A stretch of 64,000 nt of DNA from Hydractinia symbiolongicarpus (Eukaryota > Cnidaria > Hydrozoa > Anthoathecata > Hydractiniidae), in NCBI RefSeq assembly GCF_029227915.1, contig NC_079875.1, positions 27,898,001-27,962,000 of the forward strand. Direction: 5' to 3'. Within the stretch, counting starts at the first letter, position 1. Each line of letters opens with the position of its first letter. The position numbers and the translations under genes are program-made. A model generated the notes under the pieces. The model was given only the letters and a program-made list of their open reading frames with translations. It made no database searches and was not told the DNA's origin. Of the stretch, positions 32,801 through 45,595 are shown one piece after another.

Positions 32801-35481
32801 GTTCTATCTATTTTAGTCGTAAAATTGATAAACGAGGCATTTCAACGTGACGAGTGTCATGTATTTGCAATTTTTCGTATTGATATAAGATGATTGTCAT
32901 TTAGGGAGGAAAACCACGTTTCAAGTTCTCTATGTTTTAGCCGTAAAATTGAAAACGAGGCATTTAAAAGAGACGAGTGTTACATATTTGCGATTTTTCG
33001 TTTTGATACAAGATAATTGTCATATAGAGACGACAACTTCGTTTGAAGTTCTCTTTGTTTTAGTCGTAACATTGATAAACGAGCCATTTAAAGGAGACGA
33101 GTGTTATGTAGTTGCAATTTTTCGTATTGATATAAGATAATTGTCATTCAGGGTCGAGAACCTCGTTTCAGGTTCTATATATTTTAGCCGCAAAATTGAC
33201 AAATAAGGCAATTCAAAGTGACGAGTATAATGTATTTGCGATTTTTCGTATTGATACAAGATAAATGTCATTCAGGTACGACAATTTCGTCTCAGGTTCT
33301 ATCTATTTTAGTCGTAAAATTGATAAACGAGGCATTTCAACGTGACGAGTGTCATGTATTTGCAATTTTTCGTATTGATATAAGACGATTGTCATTCCGG
33401 GACGACAACCTCGTTTCACGTTTTATGTATTTTAGTGGTAAAATGGTTAAACGAAGCATTTCAAAGGGACTAGTGTTATATATTTGCGATTTTTTGTATT
33501 GATACAAGATAATTGTCATTTAGGGTTAACAGTGTCGTTTCAGGTTATATATATTATAGCCGTAAAATTGATAAACGAGGCATTTCAAAGTGACGAGTGT
33601 TATATATTTGCGATTTTTCGCATTGATTCAGGGTAATTGTCATTTAGAGACGACAACCTCGTTTCAAGTTCTATATATTGTAGTCGGAAAATTGATAAAC
33701 GAGGCATTTGAAAAGGACGAGTGTTTTATATTTGCGATTTTTCGTATGGATACAAGATAAATGTCATTTAGGGACGACAACCTTGTCTCAGGTTCTATAT
33801 ATTATAGCCGTAAAATTGATAAACGAGGCATTTCAAAGGGACTAGTGTTATATATTTGCGATTTTTCGTATTGATACAAGATAATTGTCATTTAGGGTCA
33901 ACAGTGTCGTTTCAAGTTCTATATATTGTAGTAGGAAAATTGATAAACCAGGCATTTCAAAGAGACAAGTGTCTCATATATTTGCGATTTTTCGTATTGA
34001 TACAAGATAATTGTCATTTACGGCGACAATCTCGTCTCATGTTCTATGCATTTTAGTCGTTGAATTGATGAAAGAGGCAGTTAAAGGAGACGAGCGTTAT
34101 GTATTTGCAATTTTTCGTATTGATACAAGATAATTGTCATTCAGGGACGGCAACCGCGTTAAAGGTTCTATATATTTTAGTCATAAAATTGATAAATCAG
34201 CATTTTAAAGAGACAAGTGTTTCATATATTTGCGATTTTTCGTATTAATACAAGATAATTGTGATTTAGGGACGATAACCTCGTTTCAAGTTCTCTATAT
34301 TTTAGCCGTAGAATTGAAAACGAGGCATATAAAAGAGACGAGTGTTACATATTTGCGATTTTTCGTATTGATACAAGATAATTGTCATTCAGGGTCGACA
34401 ACCTCGTTTCAGGTTCTATATATTTTAGCGGCAAAATTGGCAAATAAGTCATTTCAAAGTGACGAGTATCATATATTTGCGATTTTTCGTATTGATACAA
34501 GATAAATGCATTTAGGGACGACAATCTCGTCTCAGGTTCTATATATTTTAGTCGTAAAATTGATAAACGAGGCATTTCAACGTGACGAGTGTTATATATT
34601 TGTGATTTTTCGTATTGATTCAAGATAATTGTCATTTAGGGACGACAATCTCGTCTCAGGTTCTGTCTATTTTAGCCGTAAGTTTGACAATTAAGGCAAT
34701 TCAAAGTGACGAGTGTTATATATTTGTGATTTTTCGTATTGATTCAAGATAATTCTCATTTAGGGACGACAACCCTGTTAAAGGTTCTATCTATTTTAGT
34801 CGTAAAATTGATAAACGAGGCATTTCAACGTGACGAGTGTCATGTATTTGCAATTTTTCGTATTGATATAAGATGATTGTCATTCAGGGACGAAAACCAC
34901 GTTTCAAGTTCTCTATGTTTTAGCCGTAAAATTGAAAACGAGGCATTTAAAAGAGACGAGTGTTACATATTTGCGATTTTTCGTATTGATACAAGATAAT
35001 GGTCATTTAGGGACGACAACCTCGTTTCAGGTTCTATATATTTTAGTGGTAAAATGGTTAAACGAAGCATTTCAAAGTGACGAGTGTCATGTATTTGCGA
35101 TTTTTCGAATTGATACAAGATAAATGTCATTTAGGGACCACAACCTCGTCTCAGGCTCTATATATTATAACGTAAAATTGATGAACGAGGCATTTCAAAA
35201 GGTCGAGTGTTTTATATTTGCGATTTTTCGTATTGATACAAGATAATTGTCATTTAGGGACAACAACCTTGTCTCAGGATTTATATATTTTGGCCGTAAG
35301 TTTGACAATTGAGGCAATTCAAAGTGACGAGTGTTATATATTTGTGATTTTTCGTATTGATTCAAGATAATTCTCATTTAGGGACGACAACCCCGTTAAA
35401 GGTTCTATCTATTTTAGTCGTAAAATTGATAAACGAGGCATTTCAACGTGACGAGTGTCATGTATTTGCAATTTTTCGTAT

Positions 35482-36832
35482 TGATATAAGATGTTTGTTT
35501 ATGGCTAGCCTAGATGTTGATTCTTTATTTACAAATATTCCTTTGCAAGAAACTATAGATATTTGTACTGATTCTTTATTTTCAGAGACTGACCCAGTCA
35601 GTAATTTTTGCAAAAGTGATTTTCGTAAACTCCTCTCTCTGGCCACAGAAAATTCTTATTTCACGTTTGACGGTCAACTATTCAAGCAAGTCGATGGGGT
35701 AGCTATGGGATCACCTCTTGGCCCCAGCCTTGCTAATGCTTTTCTTTCGCACCACGAAAAGACTTGGTTGGATAATTGTCCATCATCCTTTAAGCCAGTG
35801 TATTATAGAAGATATGTTGATGATGTTTTTGTGTTGTTCTCATCTCCTAGCCATTTGCCTCTACTTAAGGACTATCTTAATAGGCAACACATCAACATAT
35901 CTTTCACGTCTGAGTGCGAGGCCGATAAAACTCTTCCGTTTCTTGACGTATCTGTTTCTCGCAATGAATCGAAGTTTGTTACATCTATCTTTTTTCTAGG
36001 TTTCACTTAGAAATGCAAGATCTTAGAAACATTCTGTTAAGAAATGGCTACCCGTCAAGTTTGATTGATCAATGCATTAAGTCTTTTCTCGACAGAATGT
36101 TTCCAGATAAGAAAGTTTTCAGTACCGTGCCTAAGTTAGAAGTTCTTATTATTTTGCCATATTTGGGTAATATATCGTTGAAACTGCGAACTCACTTAGT
36201 TAAAACATTTGATAAGCATCTTCCGTGCTGTAAGCTTAGGGTTATTTTCAAATCGGGTTGTAGAATTGGCAATTTTTTCCGGTTTAAGGACCGTGTTTCA
36301 AAGGCTCTGCGTTCAAAAGTCGTATATAAATATCAGTGCGATGGCTGCAATGCCATCTATTATGGGAAAACTATGCGACATTTGAAAGTTAGAGCCTGCG
36401 AACACATGGCCGTTTCTGCCTTGACTGGAAAATCCGTCAAATCTATTAACCCTAGTGCGGTTTTGGAGCATGTTGTTTTCTGTAAAAATAGACCATCTTT
36501 AGATAATTTTTCTATTATCTCCTCCGCATCTAATAATTTTGATTTGGAATTGAAGGAAAGCTTGTTAATCCGTAGGGATAAGCCAATTCTTAATAGAAAT
36601 ATTGCATCAATGCCATTATTTCTATTTTCAGATAATTGACTTGCCCCTACGGAATATTTGATCGTACGATGATATATCGTACGATATTTTGTATATAGTG
36701 TTGAATTTGTCAATTGTAAATAGCTATACTTGAAAATGGCCGTCGTACGGTCGAAACGTCGTTAAAGAGTTGTGTTCGTTTTTAGTTCCAAAAGTCTGAA
36801 CATACACACCAATTCAATCATGATATAAGATG
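35482..36832 (+). mobile_element. truncated Penelope-like element inserted in satellite, copy 1
   Basis: The 1327-bp insert (35494-36820) is flanked by 12-bp duplications TGATATAAGATG (35482-35493 and 36821-36832) that are part of the satellite unit, so it is a true target-site duplication. The insert is 5'-truncated, starting at RT motif A. Its 3' end carries a decayed hammerhead-like motif (36729-36757) and an ATCGTACGAT inverted pair near 36660-36690. Confidence 0.85.
35504..36639 (+). pseudogene. Penelope-like RT/GIY-YIG fragment, copy 1
   Basis: Frame 1 runs to about 36010: motif A (SLDVDSLFTNIPLQ), VDGVAMGSPLGPSLANAF, YRRYVDDVFVLF, TLPFLDVSV. At VTSIF the frame breaks, with loss of the next few dozen residues expected from the 22-24 kb element. 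The second frame (36013-36639) holds the connector, VVYKYQCDGCNAIYYGKT and LKVRACEHM (GIY-YIG nuclease), and a normal C-terminus. It is a different Penelope family from the 22-24 kb element. Inactive because of the truncation and internal deletion. Confidence 0.85.
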
Positions 36833-38676
36833 ATTGTCATTCAGGGACGAAAACCACGTTTCAAGTTCTCTATGTTTTAGCCGTAAAATTGAAAACGAGG
36901 CATTTAAAAGAGACGAGTGTTACATATTTGCGATTTTTCGTATTGATACAAGATAATGGTCATTTAGGGACGACAACCTCGTTTCAGGTTCTATATATTT
37001 TAGTGGTAAAATGGTTAAACGAAGCATTTCAAAGTGACGAGTGTCATGTATTTGCAATTTTTCGAATTGATACAAGATAAATGTCATTTAGGGACCACAA
37101 CCTCGTCTCAGGTTCTATATATTATAACGTAAAATTGATGAACGAGGCATTTCAAAAGGTCGAGTGTTTTATATTTGCGATTTTTCGTATTGATACAAGA
37201 TAATTGTCATTTAGGGACAACAACCTTGTCTCAGGATCTATATATTTTAGCTGTAAGTTTGACAATTAAGGCAATTCAAAGTGACGAGTGTTATATATTT
37301 GTGATTTTTCGTATTGATACAAGATAATTGTCATTTAGGGACAACAACCTTGTCTCAGGTTCTATATATTTTAGCCGTAAAATTGATAAACGAGGTATTT
37401 CAAAGTGACGAGTGTTATATATTTGTGATTTTTCGTATTGATTCAAGATAATTCTCATTTAGGGACGACAACCCCGTTAAAGGTTCTATCTATTTTAGTC
37501 GTAAAATTGATAAACGAGGCATTTCAACGTGACGAGTGTCATGTATTTGCAATTTTTCGTATTGATATAAGATAATTGTCATTCAGGGTCGAGAACCTCT
37601 TTTCAGGTTCTATATATTTTAGCCGCAAAATTGACAAATAAGGCAATTCAAAGTGACGAGTATAATGTATTTGCGATTTTTCGTATTGATACAAGATAAA
37701 TGTCATTCAGGGACGACAATTTCGTCTCAGGTTCTATCTATTTTAGTCGTAAAATTGATAAACGAGGCATTTCAACGTGACGAGTGTTATATATTTGTGA
37801 TTTTTCGTATTGATTCAAGATAATTGTCATTTAGGGACGACAATCTCGTCTCAGGTTCTGTCTATTTTAGCCGTAAGTTTGACAATTAAGGCAATTCAAA
37901 GTGACGAGTGTTATATATTTGTGATTTTTCGTATTGATTCAAGATAATTCTCATTTAGGGACGACAACCCTGTTAAAGGTTCTATCTATTTTAGTCGTAA
38001 AATTGATAAACGAGGCATTTCAACGTGACGAGTGTCATGTATTTGCAATTTTTCGTATTGATATAAGATGATTGTCATTCAGGGACGAAAACCACGTTTC
38101 AAGTTCTCTATGTTTTAGCCGTAAAATTGAAAACGAGGCATTTAAAAGAGACGAGTGTTACATATTTGCGATTTTTCGTATTGATACAAGATAATGGTCA
38201 TTTAGGGACGACAACCTCGTTTCAGGTTCTATATATTTTAGTGGTAAAATGGTTAAACGAAGCATTTCAAAGTGACGAGTGTCATGTATTTGCGATTTTT
38301 CGAATTGATACAAGATAAATGTCATTTAGGGACCACAACCTCGTCTCAGGCTCTATATATTATAACGTAAAATTGATGAACGAGGCATTTCAAAAGGTCG
38401 AGTGTTTTATATTTGCGATTTTTCGTATTGATACAAGATAATTGTCATTTAGGGACAACAACCTTGTCTCAGGATTTATATATTTTGGCCGTAAGTTTGA
38501 CAATTGAGGCAATTCAAAGTGACGAGTGTTATATATTTGTGATTTTTCGTATTGATTCAAGATAATTCTCATTTAGGGACGACAACCCCGTTAAAGGTTC
38601 TATCTATTTTAGTCGTAAAATTGATAAACGAGGCATTTCAACGTGACGAGTGTCATGTATTTGCAATTTTTCGTAT

Positions 38677-40027
38677 TGATATAAGATGTTTGTTTATGGC
38701 TAGCCTAGATGTTGATTCTTTATTTACAAATATTCCTTTGCAAGAAACTATAGATATTTGTACTGATTCTTTATTTTCAGAGACTGACCCAGTCAGTAAT
38801 TTTTGCAAAAGTGATTTTCGTAAACTCCTCTCTCTGGCCACAGAAAATTCTTATTTCACGTTTGACGGTCAACTATTCAAGCAAGTCGATGGGGTAGCTA
38901 TGGGATCACCTCTTGGCCCCAGCCTTGCTAATGCTTTTCTTTCGCACCACGAAAAGACTTGGTTGGATAATTGTCCATCATCCTTTAAGCCAGTGTATTA
39001 TAGAAGATATGTTGATGATGTTTTTGTGTTGTTCTCATCTCCTAGCCATTTGCCTCTACTTAAGGACTATCTTAATAGGCAACACATCAACATATCTTTC
39101 ACGTCTGAGTGCGAGGCCGATAAAACTCTTCCGTTTCTTGACGTATCTGTTTCTCGCAATGAATCGAAGTTTGTTACATCTATCTTTTTTCTAGGTTTCA
39201 CTTAGAAATGCAAGATCTTAGAAACATTCTGTTAAGAAATGGCTACCCGTCAAGTTTGATTGATCAATGCATTAAGTCTTTTCTCGACAGAATGTTTCCA
39301 GATAAGAAAGTTTTCAGTACCGTGCCTAAGTTAGAAGTTCTTATTATTTTGCCATATTTGGGTAATATATCGTTGAAACTGCGAACTCACTTAGTTAAAA
39401 CATTTGATAAGCATCTTCCGTGCTGTAAGCTTAGGGTTATTTTCAAATCGGGTTGTAGAATTGGCAATTTTTTCCGGTTTAAGGACCGTGTTTCAAAGGC
39501 TCTGCGTTCAAAAGTCGTATATAAATATCAGTGCGATGGCTGCAATGCCATCTATTATGGGAAAACTATGCGACATTTGAAAGTTAGAGCCTGCGAACAC
39601 ATGGCCGTTTCTGCCTTGACTGGAAAATCCGTCAAATCTATTAACCCTAGTGCGGTTTTGGAGCATGTTGTTTTCTGTAAAAATAGACCATCTTTAGATA
39701 ATTTTTCTATTATCTCCTCCGCATCTAATAATTTTGATTTGGAATTGAAGGAAAGCTTGTTAATCCGTAGGGATAAGCCAATTCTTAATAGAAATATTGC
39801 ATCAATGCCATTATTTCTATTTTCAGATAATTGACTTGCCCCTACGGAATATTTGATCGTACGATGATATATCGTACGATATTTTGTATATAGTGTTGAA
39901 TTTGTCAATTGTAAATAGCTATACTTGAAAATGGCCGTCGTACGGTCGAAACGTCGTTAAAGAGTTGTGTTCGTTTTTAGTTCCAAAAGTCTGAACATAC
40001 ACACCAATTCAATCATGATATAAGATG
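38677..40027 (+). mobile_element. truncated Penelope-like element in satellite, copy 2
   Basis: Same insertion as copy 1 with the same flanking 12-bp repeats (38677-38688 and 40016-40027), offset exactly 3195 bp. It arose by duplication of the surrounding array, not by a second insertion. Confidence 0.85.
38699..39834 (+). pseudogene. Penelope-like RT/GIY-YIG fragment, copy 2
   Basis: Same two frames as copy 1 (38552-39205 and 39208-39834), with the same internal deletion after VTSIF, the same YVDD box and the same GIY-YIG motif. The shared defect shows that it was duplicated after it was already broken. Confidence 0.85.
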
Positions 40028-43000
40028 ATTGTCATTCAGGGACGAAAACCACGTTTCAAGTTCTCTATGTTTTAGCCGTAAAATTGAAAACGAGGCATTT
40101 AAAAGAGACGAGTGTTACATATTTGCGATTTTTCGTATTGATACAAGATAATGGTCATTTAGGGACGACAACCTCGTTTCAGGTTCTATATATTTTAGTG
40201 GTAAAATGGTTAAACGAAGCATTTCAAAGTGACGAGTGTCATGTATTTGCAATTTTTCGAATTGATACAAGATAAATGTCATTTAGGGACCACAACCTCG
40301 TCTCAGGTTCTATATATTATAACGTAAAATTGATGAACGAGGCATTTCAAAAGGTCGAGTGTTTTATATTTGCGATTTTTCGTATTGATACAAGATAATT
40401 GTCATTTAGGGACAACAACCTTGTCTCAGGATCTATATATTTTAGCTGTAAGTTTGACAATTAAGGCAATTCAAAGTGACGAGTGTTATATATTTGTGAT
40501 TTTTCGTATTGATACAAGATAATTGTCATTTAGGGACAACAACCTTGTCTCAGGTTCTATATATTTTAGCCGTAAAATTGATAAACGAGGTATTTCAAAG
40601 TGACGAGTGTTATATATTTGTGATTTTTCGTATTGATTCAAGATAATTCTCATTTAGGGACGACAACCCCGTTAAAGGTTCTATCTATTTTAGTCGTAAA
40701 ATTGATAAACGAGGCATTTCAACGTGACGAGTGTCATGTATTTGCAATTTTTCGTATTGATATAAGATAATTGTCATTCAGGGTCGAGAACCTCTTTTCA
40801 GGTTCTATATATTTTAGCCGCAAAATTGACAAATAAGGCAATTCAAAGTGACGAGTATAATGTATTTGCGATTTTTCGTATTGATACAAGATAAATGTCA
40901 TTCAGGGACGACAATTTCGTCTCAGGTTCTATCTATTTTAGTCGTAAAATTGATAAACGAGGCATTTCAACGTGACGAGTGTCATGTATTTGCAATATTT
41001 CGTATTGATATAAGACGATTGTCATTCAGGGACGACAACCTCGTTTCACGTTCTATATATTTTAGTGGTAAAATGGTTAAACGAAGCATTTCAAAGGGAC
41101 TAGTGTTATATATTTGCGATTTTTTGTATTGATACAAGATAATTGTCATTTAGGGTTAACAGTGTGGTTTCAGGTTATATATATTATAGCCGTAAAATTG
41201 ATAAACGAGGCATTTCAAAGTGACGAGTGTGATATATTTGCGATTTTTCGCATTGATTCAGGGTTATTGTCATTTAGAAACGACAACCTCGTTTCAAGTT
41301 CTATATATTGTAGTCGGAAAATTGATAAACGAGGCATTTCAAAAGGACGAGTGTTTTATATTTGCGATTTTTCGTATTGATACAAGATAATTGTCATTTA
41401 CGGCGACAATCTCGTCTCATGTTCTATGCATTTTAGTCGTTGAATTGATGAAAGAGGCAGTTAAAGGAGACGAGCGTTATGTATTTGCAATTTTTCGTAT
41501 TGATACAAGATAATTGTCATTCAGGGACGACAACCGCGTTAAAGGTTCTATATATTTTAGTCATAAAATTGATAAATCAGCATTTTAAAGAGACAAGTGT
41601 TTCATATATTTGCGATTTTTCGTATTAATACAAGATAATTGTGATTTAGGGACGATAACCTCGTTTCAAGTTCTCTATATTTTAGCCGTAGAATTGAAAA
41701 CGAGGCATATAAAAGAGACGAGTGTTACATATTTGCGATTTTTCGTATTGATACAAGATAATTGTCATTCAGGGTCGACAACCTCGTTTCAGGTTCTATA
41801 TATTTTAGCGGCAAAATTGGCAAATAAGTCATTTCAAAGTGACGAGTATCATGTATTTGCGATTTTTCGTATTGATACAAGATAAATGTCATTTAGGGAC
41901 GACAATCTCGTCTCAGGTTCTATCTATTTTAGTGGTAAAATTGATAAACGAGGCATTTCAACGTGACGAGTGTCATGTATTTGCAATTTTTCGTATTGAT
42001 ATAAGATGTTTGTTATTCCTCGTTTCAGGTTCTATATATTTTAGTCGTAAAATTGATAAACGAGGCATTTCAACGTGACGAGTGTTATATATTTGTGATT
42101 TTTCGTATTGATTCAAGATAATTGTCATTTAGGGACGACAATCTCGTCTCAGGTTCTGTCTATTTTAGCCGTAAGTTTGACAATTGAGGCAATTCAAAGT
42201 GACGAGTGTTATATATTTGTGATTTTTCGTATTGATTCAAGATAATTCTCATTTAGGGACGACAACCCTGTTAAAGGTTCTATCTATTTTAGTCGTAAAA
42301 TTGATAAACGAGGCATTTCAACGTGACGAGTGTCATGTATTTGCAATTTTTCGTATTGATATAAGATGATTGTCATTCAGGGACGAAAACCACGTTTCAA
42401 GTTCTCTATGTTTTAGCCGTAAAATTGAAAACGAGGCATTTAAAAGAGACGAGTGTTACATATTTGCGATTTTTCGTATTGATACAAGATAATGGTCATT
42501 TAGCGACGACAACCTCGTTTCAGGTTCTATATATTTTAGTGGTAAAATGGTTAAACGAAGCATTTCAAAGTGACGAGTGTCATGTATTTGCGATTTTTCG
42601 AATTGATACCAGATAAATGTCATTTAGGGACCACAACCTCGTCTCAGGTTCTATATATTATAACGTAAAATTGATGAACGAGGCATTTCAAAAGGTCGAG
42701 TGTTTTATATTTGCGATTTTTCGTATTGATACAAGATAATTGTCATTTAGGGACAACAACCTTGTCTCAGGATCTATATATTTTAGCCGTAAGTTCGACA
42801 ATTAAGGCAATTCAAAGTGACGAGTGTTTTATATTTGTGATTTTTCGTATTGATTCAAGATAATTCTCATTTAGGGACAACAACCTTGTCTCAGGTTCTA
42901 TATATTTTAGCCGTAAGTTTGACAATTCAGGCAATTCAAAGTGACGAGTGTTATATATTTGTGATTTTTCGTATTGATTCAAGATAATTCTCATTTAGGG

Positions 43001-44734
43001 ACGACAACCCCGTTAAAGGTTCTATCTATTTTAATCGTAAAATTGATAAACGAGGCATTTCAACGTGACGAGTGTCATGTATTTGCAATTTTTCGTATTG
43101 ATATAAGATAATTGTCATTCAGGGTCGAGAACCTCGTTTCAGGTTCTATATATTTTAGCCGCAAAATTGACAAATAAGGCAATTCAAAGTGACGAGTATA
43201 ATGTATTTGCGATTTTTCGTATTGATTCAAGGTAATTGTCATTTAGGGACGACAACCCCGTTAAAGGTTTTATATATTTTAGTCGTAAAATTGATAAACG
43301 AGGCAGTTAAAGGAGACGAGCGTTACATATTCGCGGTTTTCGTATTGATACAAGATAATTGTGATTTGGGGACGATAACCTCGTTTCAAGTTCTTTATAT
43401 TTAAGCCGTAAAATTGAAAACGAGGCATTTAAAAGAGACGAGTGTTACATATTTGCGATTTTTCGTATTGATAAAAGATAATTGTCATTTAGGGACGACA
43501 ACCTCGTTAAAGGTTCTATATATTTTAGTCGTAACATTGATAAACGAGGCATTTAAAGGAGACAAGTGTTATGTAGTTGCAATTTTTCGTATTGATACAA
43601 GATAATTTTCATTCAGGGTCGACAACCTCGTTTCAGGTTCTATATATTTTAGCCGCAAAATTGGCAAATAAGGCATTTCAAAGTGACGAGTGTCATGTAT
43701 TTGCAATTTTTCGTATTGATATAAGATGATTGTCATTCAGGGACGACAACCTCGTTTCAGGTTCTATATATTTTAGTCGCAAAATTGATAAACGAGGCAT
43801 TTCCACGTAAAGAGTGTCATGTATTTGCAATTTTCGTACTGATACAAGATAAAAGGTCATTGAAAGACGAGAACCTCGTTTCAGGTTCTATATATTTTAG
43901 CCGTAAGTTTGACAAATAAGGCAATTCAAAGTGAGGAGTGTTATATATTTGCGATTTTTTGTATTGATTTAAGATAATACTCATTTAGGGACGACAACCC
44001 CGTTAGAGGTTCTATATATTTTAGTCGTAAAATTGATAAACGAGGCATTTCAACGTGACGAGTGTTATATATTTGTGATTTTTCGTATTGATTCAAGATA
44101 ATTGTCATTTAGGGACGACAATCTCGTCTCAGGTTCTATGTATTTTAGTCGTTGAATTGATAAACGAGGCATTTCAAAGTGACGAGTGTCATGTACTTGC
44201 TATTTTTCGTATTGATTCAAGATAATTGTCATTTAGGGACGACAACCCCGTTAAAGGTTTTATATAATTTAGTCATAAAATTGATAAATCAGCATTTTAA
44301 AGAGACAAGTGTTTCATATATTCGCGATTTTTCGTATTGATACAAGATAATTCTCATTTAGGGACGACAACCTTGTCTCAGCTTCTATATATTATAGCCG
44401 TAAAATTAATGAACGAGGCATTTCAAAGTGACGAGTGTTTTATATTTATGATTTTTCGTATTGATTCAAGATAATTCTCATTTAGGGACAACAACCTTGT
44501 CTCAGGTTCTATATATTTTAGCCGTAAGTTTGACAATTCAGGCAATTCAAAGTGACGAGTGTTATGTATTTGCGATTTTTCGCAATGATTCAGGGTAATT
44601 GTCATTTAAAGACGACAACCCTGTTAAAGGTTCTATATATTTTAGTTGTAAAATTGTTAAACGAGGCATTTCAAAGTGACGAGTGTCATGTACTTGCGAT
44701 TTTTCGTATTGATACAAGATAAGAATCCGTTGTT

Positions 44735-44884
44735 GCGTTAAAAGAGTTGCAACGTCACGCCACCTTGGCAATTGGCATGATACATCTTGTATTTCCAATC
44801 ATTCACATTTGTTGATTATGTTATTTTGCATGTATGACCAGGCAATATTCTACACAGATCAAGAGTATTTTGAAAAATCAGGTA
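44735..44884 (+). pseudogene. exon fragment of multicopy gene family (copy Z)
   Basis: Plus frame reads RHLGNWHDTSCISNHSH, then LLIMLFCM and AIFYTDQEYFEKSG, followed by GTACG. It matches the end of exon 4 of the gene at 50.5-56.4 kb ([30 protein letters not shown]), including the donor position. It lies directly against the end of the satellite; the 5' part is lost. It is in opposite orientation to its two relatives. Confidence 0.7.
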
Positions 44885-44945
44885 CGATACGCTTTCCACA
44901 TAATTTTTGCTCCGTAAACCTGGTGTATTTCTTCGTAAAAAATAT

Positions 44946-45120
44946 AAACTCCGTAGTTTTAATATTATCGTGTTTTCTATTAAATACACCCCCTGCTCCA
45001 AGATCAAAATATAGAAAAATTAATTTAATAAGCTTGATCGGAAAATAGAAAAGCCGCGGAGATGACGCGGCAAACTCCGTAGGTTTAATATTGTCGTGTT
45101 TTCTATTAATTACACCTCCT
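44946..45120. repeat. short direct repeat
   Basis: A ~50-bp word (AAACTCCGTAGTTTTAATAT... at 44946) recurs about 125 bp later at 45071 with a few substitutions. It is not part of the satellite unit by sequence. Confidence 0.5.
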
Positions 45121-45595
45121 GTATGAAAACATCTTTACTAAAACTTCTAGTCAATAAATTTTGCGTTTACACTCGAGCACTTACACGGATTCAAAGAAAG
45201 TATTCAGATTTAAACGAAAACGTAATATTTAGAAAACAGACATATTTTATTCGTTTTCACTCCGTTATTCAGATATATTGGTTATTGTATATATAGGTTT
45301 AAATTAGAAATTTATATGAATTCAAGCAATTATTACGGATTTAAACAAGTCTGGGAAAAAAAATTCTGAAACTTTTCAGTTGTTATTTTTTATCGTTTTC
45401 ATGCTGAATCCGTATAAATTTGCAAAATATAGTGTAAACGCTATCCGTATAAATTTCTATTTTTAGTAACTTACTCATGAATCCAGATAAATTTAAAGTC
45501 TCTATATTTATTTTTTCATGTAAATAAAAAATTCAATTCCTCCTACATTTCTCTACTAGAAATTTGATGGGTTTAAAGCATCGTATAATATATAC

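Larger units (their letters stand above)
34547..40982. repeat. 3195-bp tandem duplication inside satellite
   Basis: 34547-37787 and 37742-40982 match base for base in all stretches that I compared. Each includes about 15 satellite units plus one Penelope-like insertion. The identity suggests a very recent unequal exchange, or an assembly artefact. Confidence 0.85.
29839..44728. repeat. satellite array, about 124-bp unit
   Basis: A head-to-tail array of roughly one hundred diverged units, each about 124 bp, for example beginning TTCTATATATTTTAG and containing ACGAGGCATTTCAA and TTTCGTATTGATACAAGATA. Unit length from successive TTCTAT words at 30091 and 30215 is 124. Higher-order structure exists: offsets of 867 bp (32082/32949) and 3195 bp recur. 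Many short open frames appear in every unit because of the repeat; they are not genes. Two Penelope-like insertions interrupt the array. Confidence 0.92.

Noticed and set aside
30527-44605. Dozens of 60-106 residue open frames in the satellite
   Set aside because: They repeat the same translation in every unit, shift frame with the 124-bp period and have no independent support.
29839-44728. Array read as a CRISPR
   Set aside because: Whole units are homologous with no unique spacers; the setting is eukaryotic.
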